Assembly (NCBI GenBank): GCA_951812925.1
Contig: OX638368.1
Span: 81,698,909-81,762,908 of the forward strand
Source: Calliopum simillimum
Taxonomy: Eukaryota > Arthropoda > Insecta > Diptera > Lauxaniidae
Length of the DNA stretch: 64,000 bases
Direction of reading: 5' to 3'
Positions within the stretch are counted from its first letter, which is position 1; each line of letters opens with the position of its first letter. The translations under genes were made by a program, and so were the position numbers. This document shows, one piece after another, positions 25,075-36,019 of the stretch. The notes beneath the pieces were generated by a model. The model did not search any database, had not been told where the DNA came from, and saw nothing but the letters and a program-made list of their open reading frames with translations.

Positions 25075-25288
25075 TGTTGAAATTTGTTTAAAAACACTTT
25101 GTTAGAAACACTTAACGCAAATTTAGTTTCTAAATTTGAGTTAACTTTGAAATATAATTAGAAAATTTTATATATTGAAAATTGTAAAAAATAGTTTAGT
25201 TTTAGTTTTCGAATAAAACAGAATTACGCTTCACACTTTTGTATTAAATAAAATAGCTTCTAGTGGAATTGGAACTTGGATTCCAATA
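25075..25288 (+). repeat. 3' LTR of the Copia element
   Basis: 214 bp, starting TGTTGAAATTTG and ending TTCCAATA, followed by the ACATT duplication. One visible difference from the 5' LTR. Confidence 0.95.
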
Positions 25289-26014
25289 ACATTTGTGTTT
25301 AAATAAAATTCAATTTTGTTTTTTTGTAAAATTTAAATCAAATGGACCAGAAAAAGGAAAAGCGTAAAGCTGAAAAGCTACAAAAATTCTGTTGGACAGC
25401 TATTGGACTTTTTTCATTCATCCGTGGTACGTATTTTCATAAATTTTGATTCATAAATTTTGACTCAAAAATTTTTTATTTTTCAAAAGTAAACAAAAAC
25501 CAGCTGATTTCGTAGCTCTTTAGCACTGATGCTACACAGTCGGTCACTAACTTATCTTACACCATGCTCTTTAGCTCATCTGCCCTGCCAGCTGCCCTAC
25601 TTTGTGAATACCACTACTGTTTTGACATCTACTTAAAGCTATACAACAAAAACAACAACTAGTAAAATTAATTTTTGTAAACGGATTTGGATAGTCAAAT
25701 TTATTATCAACATATCATACCGTCATACCTTAACCGTTTTACAATTTGATCCTTACTTTCCGAGTTATAAGCGTTTAAAGTAAGGATATCTTTCGATAAC
25801 AAAGAATTTTTCGAGTCCGAAAAATCACAAAAAACCAGTTTTATTATTTTTATCAGCAACATATTTCATTGCAAAAACTTCGAGACCCTGCAGACCATAA
25901 TCGCATGAAAAATAACAGCTCTATTCTAGATTTAGTGAATAACTACTGCCTTGCAAATTAACAGTACCAAGGGCGTACGCTCTAGCTTTAGAGTTACAAA
26001 TATATGTATCATAT

Positions 26015-27802
26015 TCATTCATTTTTACAGTAGTTTTTACAACTTTTCATATTAAAGCCAAATAAAACACGATTTTTTGGACAATAGTTTATACAAATAC
26101 ACTTTTTTTATCTTTACTATACTATTTATTTATTTAATTGCAAACAATTTGAAAGTAAAATCAGATAATATTTTAGAAAGTTATTAATTGTCCGGGAGCC
26201 GGCAATACTAAAAGTGCCGTCATCGCGGATTCTGAAATTTTTAATGCAAAATGGTAGTGTACACTAAGACGAATAAGAAAACTTGGTCAGCATGGTTATA
26301 GCCTGGCAGAAATATTTTTAAATGATTTTTGAATTATTAAATTTTCGGAATGTTTTACCGTCATCGCGGATTTTGATCAATCTTTATATTAATCGATGAT
26401 AAATTTCATAACCATTCAGAAAAAATCCGGCCGGCCAAATTTTTTTTGCCGAAAATGACCAGCAGACCTATTTTAATGGTGCCACAGTGGGTACAATTTC
26501 TCTGTTATCACGGAAATTTGTTTTTTTTTTTTAATTTTAAGTGTTTTAATGTCAAATTTAAAAATATCTTGGTATGCGAGCTTAGAAACTATCGGAAGTT
26601 CCCACTGTCGCACCATTAAAATAGGTCTGCCGGTCATTTTCGGCAAAAAAAAATTTGGTAGGCCAGATTTTTTCTGAATGGTTATGAAATTTATCATCGA
26701 TTAATATTAAGATTGGTCAAAATCCGCGATGACGGTAAAACATTTCGAAAATTTAATAATTCAAAAATCATTTAAAATATTTCTGCCAGGCTATAACCAT
26801 GCTGACCAAGTTTTCTTATTCGTCTTAGTGTAAACTACCATTTTGCATTAAAAATTTCAGAATCCACGATGTCGGCACTTTTAGTAACGCCGGCTCCTCG
26901 CCTATAAAGTTTCACTGAAGTAGGATTATTCGTTTTTTTATCGAAAAAATAAACAGGTACAAAAAAATGTTTTTTGCTCATAAACTTTTTTTTCTTCTCA
27001 GAAGCGATGCCCAAAGCTGCTTAAAACTAAATACTGTGTTTTTGCAAAAAATGCTGCGTTAAAAAATTCAAAATTTTTTGTGCAGGTAGTATAGATAATA
27101 TCCGGTTCCAAAAGTGGATTTTTTTATGTTTTTCAATTACGTGGTCGGAAAAGCATTCGTTTACTAAAAAGGAAGGCTCTTACGAATAAAATGTATAAGG
27201 CTTAAAATCGTTCAAAATATCAAAGTATTTTATAAATTTTTTCAGATATTTTTAAACTTTTCAAAAATTGGTCAAAGAAAAAGAAAGACAAATTTTCCAA
27301 AAACTCTAAAAAAATTCACACGTGTACTTTGTACGATTCTAAGCATTTTAAACATCATACAATTTTTTTGCTTCATAAAAATCGACCAAGTTTACTGTAC
27401 CTGTTTATTTTTCCGATAAAAAATCAAAATGGTCTTACTTCACTGAATAACTTTTTGATTTTAGTAAATTTGGGCTTAAAATATTTAAAATTATGTACAC
27501 TTATAAATAAAAATATAAAAAATATTGCAAAATTGTAAAAAATTGCTATGAAAATGAACTTTTCGCTCAGTTTTAACTTTTAACTTTAACTCAGCCAATT
27601 TGAATAGGATTTTAGTAATTGATGCATTTAAAAGAAGCATGAGAACTTTTCTTTAAAATAGTTTATTCAAAAATTCGATCAAAATTAGGTTTCTCGAAAT
27701 ATTTTTTTTATAAAATTAGAGCTATAACCTCAAAAATCGGAAAAAAAAATTAATGCGTTTTTTGGAGTCAGCGACCTCAAATTAGTTTAGAAATGTGATA
27801 TG
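26015..27802. repeat. diverged copy of the 31440-32459 palindrome, split by a MITE
   Basis: 26015-26190 and 26900-26952 resemble the left arm of the palindrome at 31440-32459. 27404-27802 resembles the right arm, including TCAGCCAATTTGAAT, TAGAGCTATAACCTCAAAAATCGG-type sequence and GTCAGCGACCTCAAATTAGTTTAG. The two arms meet around AAAAATAAACAGGTAC (26938-26953) and its inverse near 27398. The left arm is shorter than the right, so the outer left part has been lost or replaced. Confidence 0.6.
26195..26897. mobile_element. long-TIR MITE, 703 bp, arms about 300 bp
   Basis: Arms 26195 to about 26496 and about 26597-26897 are inverted copies, both beginning GGAGCCGGC and then TACTAAAAGTGCCG. 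Shared blocks include GGTTATAGCCTGGCAGAAATA, TTACCGTCATCGCGGATTTTG and TGACC(A/G)GCAGACCTATTTTAATGG. The loop is about 100 bp. The minus frame at 26473-26697 is only arm sequence. It interrupts the F2-like palindrome: the interrupted motif AAAGTTATT...TTTCACTGAAGTAGG can be matched to AAGTTATTCAGTGAAGTAAG on the other arm. AAAGTT occurs on both sides and is a possible duplication. Confidence 0.75.
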
Positions 27803-28389
27803 TATTTAAAAGATAACATACGTAAGCAAATTTTTATTTATAAAGTTACCTAAGTACCTTCATAAGTTATTATGAACTTTTATTTAAAATTTTAGTGCAC
27901 AAAAATATACAGCTCTTACATTGAAATTTCTCAAAAAAAAAAAAAAAGGTTCGCAAAATTTGAGTCGGCCTCCCCCCCTAGATGCAATCCTGCGTACGCC
28001 CTTGAACAGAACCAAAATTTCATCTGTTCATTCACTTAATCTACTAAAGAGCTTTATTTTTTCATCCGATTTTAGTCCGCAAGGGTTTAAAATTTTCGTG
28101 ATAAAATATATTTTTGATAAAAATAATAAAACTTACCATTTATGTTAATTTTTCGCTCCAGAAAAATCTTTTGTATGTTATTGAGAGGTATCCTTTCTTT
28201 AAAGGCTTATAACTAGGAAACTGGGAATCCAATTGAAAAACGGTACATTATGTCTTGTTGATAATAAATTTGGCTGTCCGAATCCATGGACAAAAATTAA
28301 TTTTACTTGTTGTTGTTTTTGCTATATAGTTTTAAGTAGATGTCAAAACAGTGACTTTTGAGCAAGGATAACTCAGGATTATGATGGTA

Positions 28390-31300
28390 GTGCGCACAGT
28401 ACAATGTTCAATTTTGAATGACGCGATATCTCATGAACGGAAATCGAACGAAAAAACAGTTTGAAGAGACCTTTACAGGGAATCGAACGTTCCACAAAAT
28501 GTGAGAAAATTTTGTTTTCTAGATCGAACCGTTTTGGAGCTATTTCGAAAAAACGATTTTTTTTCTAAATTTTAGGTTTGTTCAAAAAATATCTCCTAAA
28601 CTGTAGGTCATATAAAAAAAAAAGATAATATGTAGGTTATAGTGCAAGTAATTTCCTATAGACAAATGTTTTTACTTTAATCTCACCGTACATGAGTTAT
28701 CGTAATTTTAATCTCAACACATCACAGTGCCTACTCATAAGCGGCATGCACAATTTACAAATTTTTTTTCGAATTTGGAACTGGGATATCTCCTGAGTTA
28801 TAAGTCGTACGAAAACAGTTCAAAGGTAATTTTTATAGACCACAATAGTAAATGTAACCGTTAAAGAGATATTTGTAAGAAACTGATTTTGGACGCCATT
28901 CTTCCAACATGGCGGCGCGAGCGAACACGACTCGAGGTAGCAAAGTTGAAATTCTGAAAGAGCATATCGAAATCAATAAAATAACTCATTTACAAAAAAC
29001 CGCAAAAAATTCCAGGTAAAACTACCAAATGACTGTACTTTTAAAGGTTTTTACCATTTTTTCGAAAACTGGTCCATCGATTTTTTTCTACTTAATCTTT
29101 TATTCTTCAGAATTAAATATACTTTTTTAATATATACACATATAATCATTATTTGTTAAAATAATAATAAAAATTTAATTTTTGTGTGTCCACTCACAAC
29201 TTTTTGTTCATTCCAATTTTAACACTTTTTTGACATTTTTTCAATAACCGCTCTAACGATTTTTTTAAAAACTCACCAAAATGTGCAGAATTTGATGGGC
29301 TTTCATAATGTAAAATAACCCTTTAACCTTTTAACCTTTTTACGCATAAATCGTACAAAAATCTTGTTCTGTGAAGTTACTTTATTGACTGTTTTTTGCT
29401 TGTATAGTAAAAATGAAAGTACCAACGAGCTTTTTTAATTGAAAAATTATAAATTTGTATTGAAATAATTAAACAGTAATTTTTGCAATTTTCCAACCAC
29501 AGACGCAAATAAGTGTCAACATGGAAATTGATTACATATGTTTCGACTATTTCCATATACATATTTATATATTTTCATATATAAACATAAGTATATATAG
29601 CCTCATGAGATCAGTTTTAGTTAATGCTTGTCAGAAGTCACACTCGAACCCTTGACTCCGTTTTTCTGATGAGAAACGCAGTGCTTAGCTATTTGAGCCA
29701 TCATCAAGAACAAATTCTTCCGTACAAGAACGCTCTATGTAAAGATCATACAGCTCACCTGGTGCCGTTTGTTTTGAAAAATTGCTAATTGTTTTTAGTC
29801 TGTAACATGCTCTGGTTTTTGGACATGCTACGCTAGCCACAATTAAATTGTTCAATGTATATTGGTTGCCGTAAATTTTCATAGGGAAAGAAATTAATTA
29901 AATTTTAAATAGAACAACTGAAAATGAATCTGCATATTGGAAAATCCAAAAAATTCTTAAAAATGACGTTGAACAAAATACCCGTGTCTTGACATTTTTC
30001 TCCAGCACGTCAGATTTTTTTGGTCTGATTAAAATCAAAAATGGGCGTGGTCGGTTTTTTATGCCAACCCTCTTTAAAACATAGTATTATTTGGCCGTAA
30101 TATTTCAACAGACGATCAAATTTAAAAAAAAACCAATCAGGCATCATTGAAATTCGACAAAAAGTCATTTAGCGGCCACCCTAAGATACAAATATGTAAA
30201 AATTTGAAAACGCTATGACGACAGAGCTAATGAAAAATTGTTCATCCGAATACCAACCAATCAATCTGTTACGAGTATTTCCAAAAATTTTAGAACAGAT
30301 TGTATTAAAAATCCTGAGAAGTGTAGCACCCTTTTTATTAAAAAATAGATGGATTTGTAATTCTTTTTGCCATAAATAAACGCTGGGTGGTTAAAGCGGC
30401 AATAGCGATCATGCTTCAATAGCAGCTCATTACAGGCGCGTTGTAAATTGACTGACACCCCATGCTTGGTAATTAAAACCAGCAGCAATTCCGTCGGAAC
30501 GTTCTCTTTCTTGCAGAAGAAGACAGGCACAACTAATGAACGCCTGCTGTGAGATTTTAATTTAATTTTCTAATTAAAAGTCAATTTAATGGGCGACATA
30601 AAAGCAAACACACATACAAGCGTATTATATGTACTATATTAATTAGTTATAAAGAAGGTCGAAAAAAACGGGTTGCAAATGTGGCGGGCATAAAAATCAT
30701 GGTTATGTCTAATCAATGTCGGTATCATTCGCATATTTAATTAAAATGAAAAAAGTCAAGAAACAAGTTTGCGAAACTTCTTGGTTTTTTTTTTTATCAA
30801 ATTAAAGGGGAAAAAACAGACGACATTGCGCAATAATTTTGTTGCATTAGCAGTGTTTTTTTGTTAACAATTCAACTTTGCGTTTTCCTTCAATTTAATG
30901 TGGCAGCCGTCACAGCAAATCTTGTTAAAGTTTGGAAAAAAAGCAATGGTAACAAAACATGTTTTGACATTTGTAGCAGTTTTTTTGACACTTGTAAATT
31001 TATTTTGAACACTTGGAGGGAAAAAATAGCCATTCGCGCCCCACTCAATTTCAGCTAATTTATGTGACAATTATTTTCGCTTAATGGACAGGTAGAGACA
31101 ATGAGACCGACAAACCGACAGACGTTAGTTATTGTACGTACGTTTGTTTGTTGTTTGCATTCATATTTGGGTTTTCAATTTCAAAATACTCTTGAATCAT
31201 CAACAACAGATCGTTATAAAGAATGTCAGCCGTATTCATTAGATTCTTTTAAACTGTCGCTATTCTTCGACTTATTTGAACCAGGTATAAAATTTTAAAT

Positions 31301-31439
31301 CGAAGTTAAGCCACTGCTGATTTATAAACAATTTTCACTAAGGCTGTGTCAAATATCAATAAATCTATTACAATTTTCAAACATCTTTTGTTGAATTTTT
31401 AAAAAAATAATTAGAGAAAACACTAGACAACAGCCAAAA
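28390..31439. other. gene-free stretch
   Basis: A weak direct repeat with about 365-bp offset is visible (GCGATATCTCATGAACGG at 28420 and GGGATATCTCCTGAGTTA at 28785, each followed by a GTACGAAAA/CGAACGAAAA block). GCGGCGCGAGCG near 28912 is the only GC-rich spot. A higher-complexity segment at 30340-30540 has an open minus frame with no known domain. No gene can be supported. Confidence 0.4.
29632..29706 (-). ncRNA. tRNA-like relic
   Basis: The minus strand carries TGGCTCAAATAGCTAAG (A-box-like, 29682-29698) and, about 38 bp on, GGGTTCGAGTG (B-box-like, about 29645-29655), the spacing of a tRNA. No T-run follows soon after and the stems are imperfect. A decayed tRNA or SINE head is the best reading. 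Confidence 0.35.
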
Positions 31440-32459
31440 TGTAACATTTTGCAGACCAAATTTTCTAAACTAGTTTGAGGTCGCTGAGTCCGAAAATCGC
31501 ATTTGTTTTTTTTTTTTCTAGGGACCGTTCTCGAGATAATCGACCTTTTCGATTTTTGAGGCTATAGCTCCATTTTTTCGAACATATTTTGAGAAACCCA
31601 ATTTCGATCGAATATGTTTTTACACTATTATATAGAAAAATTCGTAAGCTTCCAACATGTGTACCAATATTTAAGATCCAATTCAAATTGGCTGAGTCAT
31701 AGCAACGAAAATTTCATTTTTATAGTAGTTTTTTACACTTTTTCGTGTTTAAGCTAAATTAAACACGGTTTTTTTGCCAGTGGATTATACAAATATATAT
31801 TTTTTATATTTTAATTCAATAGTGTATTTAATTGCAAATATTTGGAATTAAATTTTTGCAAAATCGGATAATTTTTTAAAAAGTTATTAAGGTTTTAGTG
31901 AAATAAGACCATTTCGATTTTCATAGAAAACACAAATTATTTTTTAAATTTTTGTTGAAAAAATTAATTTTTTCTATGAAAATCGAAATGGTCTTATTTC
32001 ACTAAAACCTTAATAACTTTTTAAAAAATTATCCGATTTCGCTAAAATTGAACTCCAAATATTTGCATTTAAATACACTATTGAACTAAAATATAAAAAA
32101 TATATATTTGTAAAAGCTACTGGCAAAACAACCGTGTTTAATTCAGCTTAAACACGAAAAAGTGTAAAAAACTACTATAAAAATGAACTTTTCGTTGCTA
32201 TAACTCAGCCAATTTGAATTGGATCTTAGATATTGGTACACTTGTTGGAAGCTTAAGAATTTTTCTCTATAATAGTGTAAAAACATATTCGATCGAAATT
32301 GGGTTTCTCAAAATGTGTTCGAAAAAATGGAGCTATAGCCTCAAAAATCGAAAAGGTCGATTATCTCGAGAACGGTCCCTAGGAAAAAAAAAATAAATGC
32401 AATTTTCGGACTCAGCGACCTAAAATTAGTTTAGAAAATATGGCCTGGAAAATGTTACA
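31440..32459. mobile_element. 1-kb near-perfect palindrome (family F2)
   Basis: Arms 31440 to about 31935 and about 31968-32459 are inverted copies with only about 35 bp between them. The outer ends are TGTAACATTTTGCAG and the inverse of GGAAAATGTTACA. Shared blocks include GGTCGCTGAGTCCGAAAAT, TCTCGAGATAATCGACC and TTTCATAGAAAA at the centre. The two small frames (31465-31686 minus and 32214-32396 plus) encode almost the same peptide because of the mirror symmetry, so they are not treated as genes. A diverged relative sits at 26015-27802. No transposase is present. Confidence 0.8.
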
Positions 32460-33371
32460 CACACATAATAATTATTTGTAACGTAGTGAAATCAAAACAA
32501 AACATTTGTTTCAATTCAAGTTTTTGCCCTTGGCGCTTTCAGCGCAATGTACCAAAAGTGCTGTAGGGGCAGAACAAATTGCTGTAAAACAATAGCATCA
32601 TATTGGTTGCACTTAACAGCTTCTACGGTTGCATCAGGCTTGATTTGCACACCTCGGGAGCATTTGATAAATATCCTTTAACAATAACATTCAAATCACC
32701 TCGTCGTAGTACATCCGCTGTAATCACTGCGTCCATTTCTTCGGCCCCTGAGGCCAACGTATTGGAAGCACTTCCTGAACATCAATTTGTAAAATTTAAG
32801 TTTATTGTAGTTGACAGAAAAACGGCTTTTCAAACATGCGCTCTCATCGTCCATAGTGCGATGCAGCTAAATTTTGTCTTTTCATAAATTAAATTTTTTA
32901 TTTTTGAAATAAAAATTGTATTTATTTTGTTCAAATAAATAGAAAAATTAATTTTGTTTTAATTTGTTGACAATATTCGCGTCACGTCAAAAAATTTAAA
33001 CCGGTGCTTAACTAGCTTTTTAACCTGCTCGAAGGCCGTGTAAATTTTAAACTGGGAATAAAATTGTTTATAAATCAGAATTTCATATTAAGCTTCCATG
33101 GCTTAACTTTTATTATAAATACGGCTGTGTATGTATGCAGAAACCATATTAGCTTGCCATAAAGCTTTTCGATTGTATGAGAAATTTTTATTAGTTTCAA
33201 ATGAACTACTTATACGTATAGGTAATCAAAAAAATTCCAGAAGGATTTCAGTGCTATTAAAAGCGCTGACAAAAGTGATACTAAACAGCAGTTGTTGTCT
33301 TTGACATTTAGCACTAATTAAGGCGTCCGGAAGGACGGTTTACTATAAAGATCCGAAGACCGAAGAAGGTT
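32460..33371. other. gene-free stretch
   Basis: A 94-codon plus frame at 32603-32887 shows no recognisable domain and no good start context. Nothing else was seen. Confidence 0.4.
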
Positions 33372-33607
33372 GGAACTTAAACTTGAGCAGTTCAAACATC
33401 TTGACTACGCGCATAGTATAGGTTTTGTGGACTCGCACCATCTCAAATGCCAATCTACACCTAAAATACAACCAGCAACCAATAACAAGCGAGATCAAAC
33501 TACACACAGCGAAACGAAACCCAAAAACTAGTAAGGGACGTGGTAGACCAAGAACTACATTGAATAGGTCGTTGAAGAGGAAAATCAAAAAATCAAGAAA
33601 GTCATAA
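33372..33607 (+). pseudogene. non-LTR retrotransposon pol C-terminal fragment
   Basis: The open part (33425-33607) begins WTRTISNANLHLKYNQQPI, equivalent to WPRTISNAELHQKCNQRAI in the fragment at 48510-48683. Upstream nucleotides from about 33372 also resemble that fragment. It ends in a basic GRGRPRTTLNRSLKRKIKK tail, which matches the layout at the C-terminus of RTE-like LINE pol proteins (TISN...NQ.PI, then GRGRP). The RKWRWIGH-type segment usually between these blocks is missing, so there is an internal deletion. No endonuclease or RT core is present: it is a short dead fragment. The clade name is inference. Confidence 0.6.
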
Positions 33608-35038
33608 AGACATTTCATTACACAAAAATCTGAAAAAATCTGTCAAAATTTTGTTCGACCTTAGCCCATATCGTACCTTTGATGCGTTAACGAATCACAA
33701 ATGTTGCTTAATAGATCTATATACTCGAAGGTTTATATTTTTGATATTAAAGACCAATCTATTAACTCTTTTGTAAATTTTTTTTTTTTATGCCACGCCC
33801 TATTTTAAAGGATTAATTGGCGCCAAAGCGAAACCATGTTTTTGGTACTTTTTTGAAAATTAGTCAAAAATATTAAAATCTATCGAATGTGGACAATACC
33901 CACATCATTTTTCACTAAGGTGGGAAAAATACCTGAGAGAAAAAAAACAGCAGCCGTGAAGTGCATTAGCGGCATAAAACCAACAATTTCACAGGTTTAC
34001 AATATAAAAAAATGTCATGGCGTTTTGACCAGACTATGTGTTTCCTAGGGACTTTGGCGTCTTGAATCTGAATCCGGGGTCCGTTTTTTTCCAAAACGTC
34101 TGAGAAAAAAGATTTCAAGGTCATATAGAGGTCAAAATTGGGTTCATGTGTCGTTTTGTGATAAATTCGCTGAAATTCTGAAACAAATTTTTTACCATTG
34201 AATTCTTAGTCCTTAAAAAGAATATGTGATCAAAAAGGATATCTCGGACTTAGTTTCAGAGATGTAGCCATTGGAAGATCCGGATGTATCTTCTACGAAA
34301 ACCGAAATAAGTTGGGAACTCCTGGATGGATTTGAAAAATATTGGTGTCGTACCAGCCATGATTGAAATTCGATAAAATAGCCAATTGATGGCCAGTATA
34401 GAGTTCCTGCAGAAAAGTAAACCTTTAATTATATCATCATATGTCCGAAACTATTTCACGTACATGGATGAGATTTGGTACATATGTATTTAAAAAGCAA
34501 TAAGACACACCCCCTCAAAAATCACTTCATCATATCTCTGAAAACATTAAACGCACATGAATAAAATTTGAAAAATGTGTACAGAGCGCCGCACAGTGGG
34601 TTCGTATAGAACGGCGGTCATGAATAGTAATAATAGACCTATGCTGTTGAAATTTGTTACAGATGTTTCTTAAATAAGGATAATAAAAACGTGAATACGA
34701 ACAAAATCCGTTCATGAACACGCCTACCTCCTATACAAAGTAAGGGGGTGGTCGAAATTTTTTTTGAGCAAGGGTATCGATTTCCATTAATTTGACAGTG
34801 CTGATTTCGAAAATGTTATAAATTGCGAGCTATCTTTTATAGTTTTCAAGTTATGAGAAAAACACTAAAATAAACTTTATGAAAATGAGATTTTGTTTGT
34901 GAGCGTAATTGTGTCAATATGGAAGTCATTGGGACAAACGCAATTCGTTCGAACCAACTCGCAGTTCGAGCAATTTCAATAGAAATTTCTGTTCGATCAG
35001 AACATCGAACAGATCGAGCGTTCGAACAGTACGGATAA
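33608..35038. other. gene-free stretch
   Basis: TGCCACGCCC near 33792 belongs to the dispersed GGGCGTGGC motif set. At 34943-35035 GTTCGA occurs repeatedly in both orientations, including GTTCGAAC palindromes. No gene was seen. Confidence 0.4.
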
Positions 35039-35039
35039 A

Positions 35040-35278
35040 ACTTTTTGTTGCTCATTCTAACAATTTCATATTGCTCCCGAGTTAAATTAGCATCCACAGG
35101 GCTTTCAAGATTTATATTTGCTCATAAGACTTCGATTGGCTCTCGCGGTACGCAACCTTTATATGAGCCCGGTTTGTTGAAGAAGTTATCTCTTCCAGAA
35201 CTTCAGATGCATCTCTCTTTCCAGCTCACCATAATTTCATACGAGTAGCTGTAGTCAACTCTTCCGTACCACAGCGAT
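35040..35278 (-). pseudogene. decayed protein-coding remnant, probably transposon-derived
   Basis: Translating the minus strand from 35278 gives a protein-like stretch: RCGTEELTTATRMKLW, a stop, then AGKRDASEVLEEITSS, TNRAHIKVAYRES and QSKSYEQI. After a one-base frame change it continues as NLESPVDANLTREQYEIVRM and SNKKFYP. The amino-acid composition and the way both frames join at one point indicate a single former coding sequence with one nonsense and one frameshift lesion. Past KKFYP the similarity to a continuous protein ends abruptly near 35037. I do not recognise the family with certainty. Uncharacterised transposon-borne proteins of invertebrates have comparable text, but that is an impression, not a search result. 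No partner gene is nearby. Confidence 0.45.
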
Positions 35279-35279
35279 T

Positions 35280-35679
35280 GCGTAAGTTTTTAGTCTAAAG
35301 TCTTTTGCTTCTAATGCAGGAATCCTTAAAAGATCAGGGCGATTAACAGTTTTTGGGACCCTTTAATCCAGGACTGGTTGTTTTTGATAAAAATGTCGAA
35401 TTTTTTGTGTGCTTCCAACCATTTTTTTTAACTTACTTTTAAATCTTAGAAAACTTTTTTTACAAAATTTTTTTCTTCTTAAGAGTAATTTTCCGATTGT
35501 AGTTGATATTTTTCGGCGGCATTTATTTTGGCATTTAAAGATGAAATGTTGCTGCTTTCGTTAACACGTAAAGTGTCTCTGCGGACAAAGTTTTTGACCT
35601 TCAAAGTCCCTAATTTTTAAAGAAAAACGTTCTAAGTACGAAATTTACAAAAAAACAGTTCAACAAAAGCAGTGTATTC
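35280..35679. other. gene-free spacer
   Basis: Nothing recognisable between the coding remnant and the TIR element. Confidence 0.4.
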
Positions 35680-36019
35680 TACACTGAGAAAACAATATGA
35701 TTATATACATCAAAATTTGGTTATAATTAACTAATAATATATTTGATATAGGCGAATCGAATATTTGATATCATTTAATGAGTGGCATATTTGAGCAATT
35801 TTATTGGTTCAATCGTATATTTGTTAATAATTACCAAATATTTGTTTGCATATAAAGACATTTATTGTTTTGAATTTATACCTTTATTATTATTAATCTT
35901 TTTATTAATTAGAAACTAATATGACAATATTTGCTAGGATCACGGCGACATCATAATATATAATATTTGTTATAAATTAAAAATAAAACTCTTCTCTGAA
36001 ATTTGAATGCACTCGCCAA

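Larger units (their letters stand above)
20837..25288 (+). mobile_element. Ty1/Copia LTR retrotransposon, near-identical LTRs, inactivated
   Basis: A complete 4452-bp element in Copia order: 214-bp LTR, primer-binding site, one gag-pol frame, purine tract, 214-bp LTR. A 5-bp duplication ACATT flanks it (20832-20836 and 25289-25293). The primer-binding site GGTTATGGGC (21051-21060) complements the anticodon arm of initiator tRNA-Met, the half-tRNA priming known for Drosophila copia. The domain order protease, integrase, reverse transcriptase, RNase H is diagnostic of Ty1/Copia, since gypsy elements have integrase last. The two LTRs differ at one base that I could see, so insertion was recent. 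The coding frame is nevertheless broken at three places, so this copy is not autonomous. Confidence 0.95.
20652..25615. mobile_element. TIR element with 3-bp ACT duplication, host of the Copia insertion
   Basis: The left end AACGGTATTCACGAAGTAGG and the reverse complement of the right end (AGTGGTATTCACAAAGTAGG) share GGTATTCACRAAGTAGGGCAGCT. ACT stands immediately outside both ends (20649-20651 and 25616-25618). The related uninterrupted sequence at 28350 has a single ACT at this point. Without the Copia element it is about 510 bp. A 3-bp duplication suits the PIF/Harbinger superfamily, whose usual target is TWA, so the class is inference. The right half carries a short ATG frame (25342-25449) that is lysine-rich at its start and contains a GTACGT donor-like site. 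It could be a relic of a first exon. Confidence 0.65.
25968..28004. mobile_element. hAT-like TIR element, 8-bp duplication AACAG(T/A)AC
   Basis: The ends are CAAGGGCGTACGC (25968-25980) and GCGTACGCCCTTG (27992-28004). The flanking 8-mers are AACAGTAC (25960-25967) and AACAGAAC (28005-28012), matching at 7 of 8. The right end continues inwards, on the minus strand, as CAGGATTGCATCTAGGGGGG, a layout common in hAT termini (CARRGGCGTANNCAGGATT then a G-run). No hAT transposase is seen inside. The interior is largely a palindrome related to the element at 31440-32459 plus a nested MITE. It sits near the centre of the F1 foldback. Confidence 0.65.
20602..28389. mobile_element. foldback element (family F1) split by two later insertions
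   Basis: The left arm is 20602-20651 plus 25616-25959 and the right arm is about 28013-28389. The outer blocks are CATCATAATCCTGAGTTATCC (left) and its inverse near 28365-28387. Other shared blocks are ACTGTTTTGACATCTACTTA, CAACAAAAACAACAA...AGTAAAATTAATTTTTG and AGCTCTATTCTAGATTTAGTG against its diverged inverse. Removing the insertions leaves a palindrome of roughly 800 bp. A related copy at 52020-52590 keeps the same order without the insertions, which confirms the empty arrangement. Confidence 0.75.

Noticed and set aside
30261..30530. 89-codon minus frame as an exon
   Set aside because: The sequence is of higher complexity than its surroundings, but no domain or convincing splice signals could be identified.
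31465..32396. Pair of frames encoding nearly identical MNWIL... peptides on opposite strands
   Set aside because: Same reason: they lie in the two arms of a palindrome and have no recognisable domain.
32603..32887. 94-codon plus frame as a gene
   Set aside because: Unrecognised, no context and no supporting signals; left as unassigned sequence.
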